DNA of 16,302 bases from the NCBI GenBank assembly GCA_031276545.1, contig JAISMW010000087.1:1-16302 (forward strand), given 5' to 3'. A program made the position numbers and the translations under genes. Each line of letters starts with the position of its first letter. The stretch's first letter is position 1. The DNA comes from Tannerellaceae bacterium. GTDB lineage: Bacteria; Bacteroidota; Bacteroidia; Bacteroidales; Tannerellaceae. Shown piece after piece: positions 1-7,328 of the stretch. The notes below the pieces were generated by a model. The model was not told the DNA's origin. It worked only from the letters and a program-made list of their open reading frames with translations, and did not search any database.

Positions 1-3000
1 ATCGTATCTACCATTGATTTGAAGAGGTTGTACGATTCCAGTTTGTAGATCAGCAGGGGGTCTTTGTTTTCATAGCTGGCGTTCTGCACGGAGTGGCGCA
101 GTTCGTCCATTTCACGCAGGTGTTCTTTCCAGGATTCATCTATTGTGTGCAGCACGATGGCTTTCTGAAATGCTTTGGCTACGGCTTTACATTCTGTTTC
201 GTAGGCTTCTTTCAGGTTGCAGGAGATATTGTACATGCGTTTGCCGTCGGTGATGGGAATCAGGATGTTTTCGTACATGGCGCCCTGCTGCTCGTAGACC
301 TGTCGGATCACCGGGTTGGCTATCTGTATCATGCGCTCCATACGGCGTTTGAAGGTTTTCAGCGCTTCGTCAAACAAGTCTTCCGTCAGTTCTTTGGGTT
401 TTGTTTCCCGGAATGTTTGTTCCGTGAAAGGGGCTTCTATGGAGAAGGTGCGGAAAAGTTCCAGTTTGAAGCCTTCAAAGTCTCTGTTTTCGGCATGTTG
501 CTCTACGATGGAAGTTGAATTGTCGTAGATGGTATTCAGCACATCCAGTCCGATGCGTTCTCCCATCAGGGCATGGCGCCGGCGGGTGTAAATTACGTTG
601 CGCTGGGCGTTCATTACGTCGTCAAATTCGAGCAGGCGTTTGCGGATACCGAAGTTGTTTTCTTCCACTTTCTTTTGCGCTCTTTCTACGGATTTGCTCA
701 GCATGGTATGTTCCAGTACTTCGCCTTCTTTGAAGCCCATCCGGTCCATCAGGCCGGCAATCCGGTCGGAAGCGAACAGGCGCATTAAATCGTCTTCCAG
801 GGATACGAAGAAGACCGACGAACCGGGGTCTCCCTGGCGTCCGGAGCGTCCTCTGAGCTGCCGGTCTACCCGGCGGCTTTCGTGTCTTTCGGTACCGATG
901 ATGGCCAAACCGCCGGCGGCTCTCACTTCGGGGGTCAGTTTGATGTCGGTACCGCGGCCGGCCATATTGGTTGCGATCGTTACGGTGCCCCGCTGTCCGG
1001 CCTGGGCTACGATTTCTGCTTCACGCTGGTGGAGTTTGGCGTTCAGTACGTTGTGGGGGATATTGCGGAGCTTGAGCATACGGCTCAGCAGTTCGGATAT
1101 TTCTACCGAGGTGGTTCCCACCAGGACGGGGCGTCCGGCATTTACCAGGGCGTTGATTTCGTCGATCACCGCATTGTATTTTTCGCGCTTGGTTTTGTAG
1201 ATGCGGTCGTTCATGTCGGTGCGGGAGATGGGGCGGTTGGTGGGAATGACTACTACGTCCAGCTTGTATATGTTCCAGAACTCGCCGGCTTCCGTTTCGG
1301 CCGTACCGGTCATCCCTGCCAGTTTGTGATACATGCGGAAATAGTTTTGCAGGGTTATGGTGGCGAATGTTTGGGTGGCTGCTTCTACCTTGACGCGCTC
1401 TTTGGCTTCGATGGCCTGGTGCAGTCCGTCGGAATAGCGGCGTCCTTCCATGATGCGCCCGGTTTGTTCGTCTACGATCATTACCTTGTTGTCTATCACT
1501 ACGTATTCGTCGTCTTTCTCGAACAGGGTGTAGGCTTTGAGCAATTGGTTGATGGTGTGTACCCGTTCGCTTTTGATGGAATAATTGGCCAGTATTTCGT
1601 CTTTTTTTGCCTGTCTTTCTTCTTCGTTTCCCTGTATATTGTCTATTTGCGAGAGTTCGGAGGCGATGTCGGGCAGGACGAAGAACTGGGGGTCGTCCGA
1701 TTTGCCGGTGAGCAGGTCGATGCCTTTGTCTGTCAGTTCGATGCTGTTGTTCTTTTCGTCGATTACGTAAAAGAGGTCGTCGGTTACCAGATGCATATTG
1801 CGCATATTGTCGGCCATGTAGTTGGCCTCGGTTTTCAGCATGGAGGCTTTGACGCCCGGTTCGCTCAGGAACTTTATCAGCGCTTTGTTGCGGGGATTCC
1901 CTTTGAATGCGCGGTATAGCAGAAGGCTGCCTTCTTCGGCTGTTTTCGTGTCGCTGTCTGTCATTTTGTGTTTGGCGTCCAGCAGCAGTTTGCCTGTGAG
2001 ACTTTTCTGGGCGTTCACCACGACTTCCACATTGGGGCGGAACTGTTCGAACAGTTGTTCTTCGCCGCGGGGGATAGGTCCTGAAATAATCAGCGGAGTA
2101 CGGGCGTCGTCTATCAGTACGGAGTCTACTTCGTCTACAATCGCATAGTTGTGTTTGCGCTGCACCAGGTCGTTCGGGCTGATGGCCATATTGTCTCGCA
2201 GGTAGTCGAAGCCGAATTCGTTGTTTGTTCCGAAGGTTATATCTGCATTGTAGGCGTTGCGGCGAGCGTCCGAGTTGGGCTGGTGCTTGTCGATGCAGTC
2301 TACGGAGAGTCCGTGGAACATATAGAGCGGCCCCATCCATTCGGAGTCGCGCTTCGAGAGGTAGTCGTTTACCGTCACCACGTGCACGCCGTTTCCGGTC
2401 AGTGCGTTCAGGAATACGGGCAGGGTGGCTACCAGTGTTTTTCCTTCGCCGGTTGCCATTTCGGCGATTTTGCCTTTGTGGAGTACGACGCCTCCGAACA
2501 ATTGTACGTCGTAGTGGATCATATCCCAGGTGATTTCGTTTCCTCCGGCCATCCAGTGATTCCGGTAGATGGCCTTGTCGCCTTCTATCCGCACGAAGTC
2601 GTACCTGGCTGCCAGGTCTCGGTCGAAGGGATTGGCGGTGACTGTGATTTCTTCGTGCTGGGTGAAGCGGCGGGCTGTATCTTTGACGATGGCAAATACT
2701 TCCGGGAGGCTTTCTTCGAGCGCCGTTTCCAGCTTTTCGGTAATCTGCTTTTCTATCGTGTCTATCTCTGCCCAGATGGCTTCGCGTTCTTCCAGTTCTT
2801 TGTCTTCGATTCCTTTGCGCAATTCTTCCACTTGTGCTCGTTCTGCTGCCACATGGTGCAGGATACGTTCTTTTATTCTGTCGGTTCCGGCACGTAAATC
2901 ATCGTGCGAGAGCGCTTCTATCGAGGGGTATACCTCCTGTATTTTCTTTACATACGGATCGATTTCCTTCAGGTCTCGCTGCGACTTATTGCCGAACAGC

Positions 3001-3026
3001 TTTGTTATAAACTCATTAAATCCCAT
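1..3026 (-). CDS. secA: SecA preprotein translocase ATPase (3' end cut by window)
   Basis: SecA is the ATPase motor that drives unfolded preproteins through the SecYEG channel of the inner membrane. The start is the ATG at 3026-3024 (MGFNEF..., a usual SecA opening in this phylum). About 1008 codons are visible before the frame runs off the window, so the last part, including any C-terminal zinc-binding SEC-C motif, is not seen. Walker A is at residues 190-197 (MATGEGKT) and the Walker B/DEAD-like motif [19 protein letters not shown] begins near residue 298. Later come [25 protein letters not shown], the [11 protein letters not shown] motif, [37 protein letters not shown] and [16 protein letters not shown] of the helical scaffold. 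It has the extended N-terminal region (residues about 50-110) common in Bacteroidales SecA. It lies 76 bp downstream of the phosphatase-fold gene on the same strand. I saw no TAnnTTTG promoter in that gap, so read-through is possible. Confidence 0.98.
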   Translation of the reverse strand, partial: MGFNEFITKLFGNKSQRDLKEIDPYVKKIQEVYPSIEALSHDDLRAGTDRIKERILHHVAAERAQVEELRKGIEDKELEEREAIWAEIDTIEKQITEKLETALEESLPEVFAIVKDTARRFTQHEEITVTANPFDRDLAARYDFVRIEGDKAIYRNHWMAGGNEITWDMIHYDVQLFGGVVLHKGKIAEMATGEGKTLVATLPVFLNALTGNGVHVVTVNDYLSKRDSEWMGPLYMFHGLSVDCIDKHQPNSDARRNAYNADITFGTNNEFGFDYLRDNMAISPNDLVQRKHNYAIVDEVDSVLIDDARTPLIISGPIPRGEEQLFEQFRPNVEVVVNAQKSLTGKLLLDAKHKMTDSDTKTAEEGSLLLYRAFKGNPRNKALIKFLSEPGVKASMLKTEANYMADNMRNMHLVTDDLFYVIDEKNNSIELTDKGIDLLTGKSDDPQFFVLPDIASELSQIDNIQGNEEERQAKKDEILANYSIKSERVHTINQLLKAYTLFEKDDEYVVIDNKVMIVDEQTGRIMEGRRYSDGLHQAIEAKERVKVEAATQTFATITLQNYFRMYHKLAGMTGTAETEAGEFWNIYKLDVVVIPTNRPISRTDMNDRIYKTKREKYNAVIDEINALVNAGRPVLVGTTSVEISELLSRMLKLRNIPHNVLNAKLHQREAEIVAQAGQRGTVTIATNMAGRGTDIKLTPEVRAAGGLAIIGTERHESRRVDRQLRGRSGRQGDPGSSVFFVSLEDDLMRLFASDRIAGLMDRMGFKEGEVLEHTMLSKSVERAQKKVEENNFGIRKRLLEFDDVMNAQRNVIYTRRRHALMGERIGLDVLNTIYDNSTSIVEQHAENRDFEGFKLELFRTFSIEAPFTEQTFRETKPKELTEDLFDEALKTFKRRMERMIQIANPVIRQVYEQQGAMYENILIPITDGKRMYNISCNLKEAYETECKAVAKAFQKAIVLHTIDESWKEHLREMDELRHSVQNASYENKDPLLIYKLESYNLFKSMVDT

Positions 3027-3045
3027 AGTTTATTTAATTGATATT

Positions 3046-3069
3046 GGATAATTCTGTATGTGATTATCC
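3046..3069. other. Small inverted repeat in the gap upstream of secA
   Basis: GGATAAT (3046-3052) and ATTATCC (3063-3069) form a 7-bp AT-rich stem with a 10-nt loop, in the 76-bp gap between the upstream gene's stop and the secA start. No T-run follows on the minus strand, so it is not an obvious terminator. It could be an operator or a leader hairpin, or chance in AT-rich DNA. Confidence 0.25.
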
Positions 3070-3102
3070 GGATTATTGATGTATAGTTATTATTATTCTC
3101 GT

Positions 3103-4686
3103 TTAGTTGCCGGTTGTCAGTTCAAACAGCGGGGCGTTCTGCGTGGCATTGGGGGGGCGAATCCGGAGGATATGCGTTACGGTAGGGGCTATTTCGGTGG
3201 CTTTCACTTCGCGGTAGATATGCTTTGGTTTCAGTCCGCTGCCCATAAAGATCAGGGGGGTCATCACGGCATTGTTCCGCACGGCGGTTACTTTCTCGCC
3301 GGGTATTTCGCGGTTGATTTTCCAGCCCGGCTGAAGTTCTATGATCAGGTCTCCGCGTCCTTGAAAGTGGGTGCCGTTGTACAGGTGTGCCGTGCCGTCG
3401 TTTCGGTAGCCGTTGCGAAGGGCACAGTCGGTCACTACGTTTTGCACGCCGGCAAATTCGGCTACGAAACCGGCTGCCCTGCTTTGTACGTCTTCCAGCG
3501 CCAGTTGCATTTCGTCTACGGCTTTCCGGTTCAGATAGATTTGTCCGTTGTAATAGCCCGTCACCCAGTTTTTCTGTCCGTACAGTTGCATCAGGTACAT
3601 GTTCAGCAGTGCGACGCAGCGCCTGGGGTAGAAATCTCCCTGGTTCACCTGGAGGGTTTCCGGATAGTCTTCGATGCTTTTGAAGTAGCCCGATCCGGTG
3701 AAGACTATCAGGGTCTTCGCCAGGCCTACTTTCCGGTCGATGGCGTTGAGCAACTGTTCGATGTTTTTGTCCAACTGAAGGTAGGCGTCCTGCACCTCCA
3801 GGGTATATGTTTTGTTCATCAGGCGCCTGTAGTTGCCGGCATAGTATGTGATGGCCAGCATATCGGGACACTGCCGCGTGCCGAAGGCGGCGTATTCGAG
3901 GAATTGCAGCGCCAGACGGTTTACTTCCGTATTGACGAGCGCCGAAGTTTTCAGGTTCGGGTAGCAGTCTATGGCCTTTTCATTGAAGGTGTACCGGAAG
4001 GCGTGGCTGTCTGCTGCGTAGGGAAAGGCGGCGTACCGGTCTGGTGGAAGGGTGGGCGTCCATATCAGTTTGTCCAGACGGGCGGAGAGTGATTCTCTTC
4101 CGCTGTTGTAGCGGTCTACGTACCAGGGGAGGCCTTTGTAGTAGGTGGTGGTAGCCCATTTTCCGTTGATGTTGTCTATCCAGAAGGCGCCGTTTGCCGC
4201 ATGTCCGGCGGAGAGGAGGGCGCTCTCGGCGTCGGGAGCAATGGCGTAGACGTCGCTTCGCCCCAGGGAGGCTATTTTGAGTTCGTCGCCAATGGTGGAG
4301 GCCAGCAACTGCCTGGGCGAATAGTTGTCGCGGGTGTAATTCCCCAGGAAGTTGGGGTCGTGCAGGATGGAGAGCTCGCGGTTGTCGTTAAAGTCGTATT
4401 TCCTGTCTCCGCCGATTCCGTGAAAGGATGGGTTGCAGCCTGTAAACAGGGTGGCAAAGGCGCTGGCCTGATCGATACCGGAAAACTCGAAACGGATATT
4501 GCGGTAGGTAATGCCTTCACTCAGCAGACGCCTGAATCCGCGCTCGCCGAACGTATGGAAGAAGTATTCCATATAATCGCCGCGGAGCTGATCGACCGTA
4601 ATGAAGACCACAAGCTTCGGAACATGCTGCGCCTGCATGTTCGTGATGGCCAGAATGGCAATGAGAGATGTCAATATTTTCTTCAT
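3103..4686 (-). CDS. Alkaline phosphatase superfamily (PafA-like) exported protein, probable pseudoenzyme
   Basis: The protein has 527 residues with a cleavable signal peptide (about residues 1-20, ending MQAQ), so it is periplasmic or exported. The overall pattern is that of PafA-type phosphomonoesterases: VVFITVDQLRGDY (D32), LFTG..PSFHGI (81-91), SAGHAANGAFWID (159-171), TLEVQDAYLQLDKNIEQLL (295-313), LQPGWKINRE (451-460), TPLIFMGSGLKP (476-487) and ATEIAPTVTHILRIRPPNA near the end. Family members normally bind two zinc ions and use a threonine nucleophile. Here, by gapless comparison with remembered PafA motifs, only the first Asp ligand (D32) is kept. The nucleophile position is Gln73, the STDYxGH ligand motif reads YYAGNYRR, the ADHG ligand motif reads GSGY, and the late THG histidine is missing. 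It is therefore likely a non-catalytic member with a binding or structural role. The start lies 3 bp after the stop of the DUF4105 gene, so the two are probably co-transcribed. Family call firm; substrate or ligand unknown. Confidence 0.9.
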   Translation of the reverse strand: MKKILTSLIAILAITNMQAQHVPKLVVFITVDQLRGDYMEYFFHTFGERGFRRLLSEGITYRNIRFEFSGIDQASAFATLFTGCNPSFHGIGGDRKYDFNDNRELSILHDPNFLGNYTRDNYSPRQLLASTIGDELKIASLGRSDVYAIAPDAESALLSAGHAANGAFWIDNINGKWATTTYYKGLPWYVDRYNSGRESLSARLDKLIWTPTLPPDRYAAFPYAADSHAFRYTFNEKAIDCYPNLKTSALVNTEVNRLALQFLEYAAFGTRQCPDMLAITYYAGNYRRLMNKTYTLEVQDAYLQLDKNIEQLLNAIDRKVGLAKTLIVFTGSGYFKSIEDYPETLQVNQGDFYPRRCVALLNMYLMQLYGQKNWVTGYYNGQIYLNRKAVDEMQLALEDVQSRAAGFVAEFAGVQNVVTDCALRNGYRNDGTAHLYNGTHFQGRGDLIIELQPGWKINREIPGEKVTAVRNNAVMTPLIFMGSGLKPKHIYREVKATEIAPTVTHILRIRPPNATQNAPLFELTTGN

Positions 4687-4689
4687 GCG

Positions 4690-5862
4690 TTATTTATACC
4701 TTGATAGTACATACCACCCCGACCTCATCCACAGACACGCTATAAGCGGAATAAAAGCGATATGAAAGTGCTGGGGGATGAAATGCCAGCCCGCCAGCGT
4801 CAGCGTGAGCGCCGCAAAGTTAATAAAATGGTAAGAATACGCGGCTTTCTTCCATGTTTTTACCGCCGGCAGTACGGCGCCGATCAGGTGAAGCGGATGC
4901 AGCCACAGCAGAGACCAGTTCGGCCACGTGGCCGGATGGACGGATACAAAAGCCAGGAAAAACAGTAGCAATCCGCCCAGGCCGGCCAGTGCGAAGAGCG
5001 CGCAGTCGGCTGCCGGACAGCGCCGTTTCGTCCGCCATTCCACGACGGTAAGCAGCAGGAAGAAGCCCAGGAAAACCAGCGAAGCAACCAGGGGGGTGAA
5101 AACCGCAGGCTCCACCGGATCGGGAGCATCTTCCAGCAGCATCTTCCTTGTTGATACCAGCGGACGTTCCTGTCCGTCGGGCGAAAGTATCGCGGCGCTG
5201 TCGAAGGCCTTTTCCAGCAGGAGGGGGAGGAATAATTCCTCGCGCACCGACATTTCCCGGTCGGCAGGGCTGCCCAGCGCCAACTGACAGCCGAACAGGA
5301 GCCACGGCTTGTTCCTCATGCAACGGTTTATCTCCTCGCGGAAGCTCCTGTGCAAAGGTTCGTGCCGGTACGCCAGCCGGCCGTCGATACAGCGTTCAAT
5401 CAGGGCTACCTGACGGGTAGCGCAGTTGTCGAAAAAGAAATTATAGCGATACGTCGCGTTCTCCGGCCGCGCATTGTCTGCGAGCGCCGCCCAGATTCTG
5501 TGCTTTTCCTCCGGGGTGAGATTCAGCGTCTGTTCGGTGATTCCGCTTCCGCGCGAGGCATAGTCCATCACGAAGTTTCCGAAGGAAGTTACCCCCAACT
5601 GATAATCCGTTTCCCCTTTGGTGAAGCGGTAAATGAACCCGGATTTATGGAAGTCGAATATCCCGTAATTGAACACCATATCCAGCCCGACGGCCGGATC
5701 GGACACCCGTATGGCCGTATGGCCGTAGACCGTAAAGACGGCGATTTCCGAAGGAGAACAGGTAAGGATGCTGATTTGAGCGTCGTCGCTCAAGCTGATT
5801 TCGGCCGGAAGCGAAAAGGCAAAAAACACCGGCATGAACAGAAATATAAAACGTCTCATCAA
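4690..5862 (-). CDS. DUF4105 (Lnb N-terminal-like) membrane protein
   Basis: This is a 390-residue protein with an N-terminal signal sequence (MMRRFIFLFMPVFFAFSLPA), an extracytoplasmic domain of about residues 21-250, and a hydrophobic C-terminal part (about 255-385) with four or five predicted membrane spans. The soluble domain carries the DUF4105 hallmarks: YGHTAIRVSDP (46-56), VFNYGIFDF (63-71), TDYQLGV (85-91), TLNLTPEEKHRIW (112-124) and YRYNFFFDNCATR (138-150). H48 and C147 are the conserved His and Cys of this family. A cysteine-hydrolase-like activity is an inference, not shown here. The start at 5862 gives MMRR; the second Met at 5859 is an alternative. It is the first gene of the minus-strand cluster, lying 3 bp before the phosphatase-fold gene and upstream of secA. 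The shared transcript and common envelope location suggest a cell-envelope function. The exact role is unknown. Confidence 0.9.
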   Translation of the reverse strand: MMRRFIFLFMPVFFAFSLPAEISLSDDAQISILTCSPSEIAVFTVYGHTAIRVSDPAVGLDMVFNYGIFDFHKSGFIYRFTKGETDYQLGVTSFGNFVMDYASRGSGITEQTLNLTPEEKHRIWAALADNARPENATYRYNFFFDNCATRQVALIERCIDGRLAYRHEPLHRSFREEINRCMRNKPWLLFGCQLALGSPADREMSVREELFLPLLLEKAFDSAAILSPDGQERPLVSTRKMLLEDAPDPVEPAVFTPLVASLVFLGFFLLLTVVEWRTKRRCPAADCALFALAGLGGLLLFFLAFVSVHPATWPNWSLLWLHPLHLIGAVLPAVKTWKKAAYSYHFINFAALTLTLAGWHFIPQHFHIAFIPLIACLWMRSGWYVLSRYK

Positions 5863-5886
5863 ACTTGGAGTATAGTGAATTTCGAG

Positions 5887-5910
5887 GGGTAAAGGTATAG
5901 ACTTTTACCC
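5887..5910 (-). promoter_or_regulatory. Hairpin in the leader of the DUF4105 cluster
   Basis: GGGTAAAG (5887-5894) can pair with TTTTACCC (5903-5910), giving 8 pairs including one G-T, with an 8-nt loop. It lies about 25-50 nt upstream of the start codon of the minus-strand cluster. On the minus strand TACCTTTA (5897-5890) resembles TAnnTTTG with one mismatch, but I found no matching upstream TTG element. Regulatory role unproven. Confidence 0.25.
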
Positions 5911-6011
5911 GAAAACCAGGGAGTATCTTATCAGTATATTTTTCACTTTTTTATTCTCCCCGCCGTTCCACAGCCTTTTCCCTGATTGAGAGAGGGTTTT
6001 CAGCTATTTTC

Positions 6012-6205
6012 GGGAAGGCGATCCACTATGTGGATCGCCTTCCCTGAAACTTCGATACTGCCGATCCACAAGTGGATCGCCTTCAAAAAAAAGTTTTTTG
6101 CCCCGATCCACTAGTGGATCAGCTTCAAAAAAAAAGTTTTTGCCCCGATCCACTAGTGGATCGCCTTCAAAAAAATATTTCGTAGTCGACCCACGTGTGG
6201 AGTCG
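6012..6205. repeat. Array of five palindromes at 42-bp spacing
   Basis: There are five copies of CGATCCAC-nn(n)-GTGGATCG. P1 (6012-6044) is extended to a perfect 15-bp stem GGGAAGGCGATCCAC with a 3-nt TAT centre. P2 (6062-6079) has AA at the centre. P3 (6104-6120) and P4 (6146-6163) have TA, giving the perfect palindrome GATCCACTAGTGGATC. P5 (6187-6205) is degenerate (CGACCCAC-GT-GTGGAGTCG). The centres fall at about 6028, 6070.5, 6112.5, 6154.5 and 6196, i.e. 42 bp apart within half a base, or four helical turns. The spacers between P2, P3 and P4 carry an A-run, one G and a T-run, framed by CTTC and TTGCCCC. The array sits between divergent operons, upstream of both. Candidates are a phased set of operators for a dimeric regulator, or an expanding hairpin repeat. 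No typical terminator T-run directly follows any stem. Confidence 0.85.
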
Positions 6206-6394
6206 CTTCACGCCGCAGACGCCGCCCTTTATCCCGCCGCCCGAAACGGCGTCCTGCGCCTCGGCTATTCCGATACGGACGACGTGGAGGACTTCCCCAT
6301 CCCCAACTTCCTGTTCGACGCCGACGGCACAACCCCCATCGGCCTCCTGGCAGACGCCCCGAACCTGAATACCTTCTTTATAAAACCCTGGTAG
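6197..6394 (+). pseudogene. Coding-like fragment, probably the 3' remnant of a lost gene
   Basis: From just past P5 of the palindrome array to the TAG at 6392-6394 one frame reads like real protein: SLHAADAALYPAARNGVLRL, GYSDTDDVEDFPIPNFLFDA, DGTTPIGLLADAPNLNTFFI, ending in KPW. Codon third positions are almost all C or G, much more so than in adjacent non-coding DNA. There is no ATG upstream in this frame. Upstream it runs into the 42-bp repeat, where it would read PRSTSGSxSKK, with only TTG (6098) or GTG as possible starts. I read it as the C-terminal end of a gene whose 5' part was lost or replaced by the repeat array. A short functional gene is less likely. I do not recognise the family. 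Confidence 0.4.
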
Positions 6395-6421
6395 GGTTAT
6401 GTATCCGGAGGCGACGGTATC

Positions 6422-6478
6422 CCCCGCACTGCGCTTCGCTTGTACGGGGTTATCGAAAGTGGTACGCCAACGGCGTAC
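6422..6478 (-). repeat. Solitary copy of the dispersed hairpin repeat
   Basis: This stretch, read on the minus strand, begins with the hairpin GTACGCC-GTT-GGCGTAC (6478-6462). It continues through CTTTCGATAACCCCGTAC and AAGCGAAGCGCAGTGCGGGG (6459-6422). The same arrangement recurs in the cluster at 15442-16302; the GTACAAGCGAAGCGCAGTG stretch is identical to the copy around 16022-16042. The hairpin loop is 3 nt here against 4 nt (GGAA) there. It lies about 65 bp upstream of the promoter of the signalling operon. Confidence 0.8.
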
Positions 6479-6543
6479 AGGGTACGGCAATCTGAAATGT
6501 GCCCGGACGCAGTGTGAAACGAAAGAACAGAGGCAAAGATGCT

Positions 6544-6572
6544 TTTGTGTGCAAGATGTTTTCTTACTTTTG
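6544..6572 (+). promoter_or_regulatory. Bacteroidota-type promoter of the signalling operon
   Basis: TTTG at 6544-6547 is followed after 17 bp by TACTTTTG at 6565-6572, an exact match to the -7 consensus TAnnTTTG of Bacteroidota housekeeping promoters. Transcription would start around 6577-6580. That leaves a leader of about 20 nt before the ATG at 6599 and under 10 nt before the ATG at 6587. Confidence 0.65.
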
Positions 6573-6598
6573 TGCCTTGACAGTTAATGTATAATGAT

Positions 6599-6940
6599 AT
6601 GAAAATAACAGTAGAAAACGGACAGGAAATGGTCATCAGTCTTGCCGGACAGTTGGATACGCTGACGGCTGTGGAGTTTGAGAAAGAAGTTCGGAAGGCT
6701 TTGCAGCACGAACAGAAGCATCTTGTGCTGAACGGGAAAGACCTGACCTATATCAGCAGTGCGGGACTCAGGCTCTTGCTTACACTGCAAAAGGGAATGA
6801 GGAATAAGGGCGGGACGCTGCGGCTGATTCATATCCGGCAGGAGATTATGGAAATATTCCATATTACCGGCTTCTCGTCCATACTGACTATTGAGGAAAC
6901 GACTGAGGAAGATGGCCGAATCACTTCACATAACGAATAG
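6599..6940 (+). CDS. STAS-domain anti-sigma factor antagonist (RsbV/SpoIIAA-like)
   Basis: This 113-residue single-domain STAS protein (MKITVENGQEMVISLAGQLD...) is cytoplasmic. The core reads LAGQLDTLTAVEFEKEV (15-31), then LVLNGKDLTYISSAGLRLLL (42-61). S53/S54 sit at the place where SpoIIAA/RsbV proteins are phosphorylated. In that family the unphosphorylated form binds an RsbW-type kinase and frees the kinase's partner, while phosphorylation by the kinase switches this off. I chose 6599 because homologues start directly with the first beta strand and the predicted leader fits. An in-frame ATG at 6587 would add MYND. The 3' end overlaps the kinase gene by 29 bp, so the pair is translationally coupled, as is usual for antagonist-kinase pairs. 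Confidence 0.93.
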   Translation: MKITVENGQEMVISLAGQLDTLTAVEFEKEVRKALQHEQKHLVLNGKDLTYISSAGLRLLLTLQKGMRNKGGTLRLIHIRQEIMEIFHITGFSSILTIEETTEEDGRITSHNE

Positions 6941-7325
6941 AATCGACGACTTGACCCTTCTCGACCGGTTTCTCCGGCAAGCAACCGGCAGCCTTGCGCT
7001 AAGTCCGGTTGCCCGTATGAACCTGAAGCTGGCGGTCGAAGAGGCGGTAGTGAACGTGATGCTGTACGCCTATCCCGGCGAGACAGACAGAGACATCGTC
7101 ATCAGCGTGGAACACAGCGAACAGGAAGTGTGCATCGTGATAGCCGACGACGGTATCGCTTTCGACCCGACCGACCGGCCGGCGCCGGATATCTCGCTCC
7201 CCTTCGACAAGCGGCCTGTCGGAGGACTGGGCACTTTCCTTATGAAGAAGCTGATGACAAAGGTTTCATACCGCCGCACAGGAAACAGGAACGTATTAAC
7301 CATGACAAAAAAATACAGCGAATAG
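6912..7325 (+). CDS. RsbW/SpoIIAB-like serine kinase (anti-sigma factor, HATPase_c_2)
   Basis: The protein has 137 residues and is a compact GHKL ATP-binding domain without a histidine phosphotransfer part. N-box: LKLAVEEAVVNVMLYAY (38-54, with the E and N residues that hold Mg-ATP). G1 box: ADDGIAFDP (78-86). G2 region: GGLGTFLMKK (104-113). Members phosphorylate the partner STAS protein on serine and hold a sigma factor or other target inactive. The ATG at 6912 is inside the end of the STAS gene; an upstream in-frame TTG at 6891 would add seven residues but is less likely. It is second in the operon. No sigma factor gene is nearby, so its target is not known. Confidence 0.93.
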   Translation: MAESLHITNRIDDLTLLDRFLRQATGSLALSPVARMNLKLAVEEAVVNVMLYAYPGETDRDIVISVEHSEQEVCIVIADDGIAFDPTDRPAPDISLPFDKRPVGGLGTFLMKKLMTKVSYRRTGNRNVLTMTKKYSE

Positions 7326-7328
7326 CGT

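Noticed and set aside
882..1919. 345-codon open frame antisense to secA
   Set aside because: Phe/Val/Gly-rich antisense translation with no start context or domain, fully within secA.
1021..2340. Long open frame inside secA on the same strand but shifted
   Set aside because: It is a shadow of the secA codon bias: low-complexity Arg/Gln/Pro-rich translation without domains, while the secA frame is unmistakable.
6012..6044. Intrinsic terminator from the 15-bp palindrome P1
   Set aside because: No T-run follows on either strand, and no gene ends nearby: both neighbouring operons begin here and read away from it.
6098..6196. Start of the orphan fragment within the palindromes (PRSTSGS repeats)
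   Set aside because: Only a TTG start is available, and the translation is simply the 42-bp palindromic repeat read in frame.
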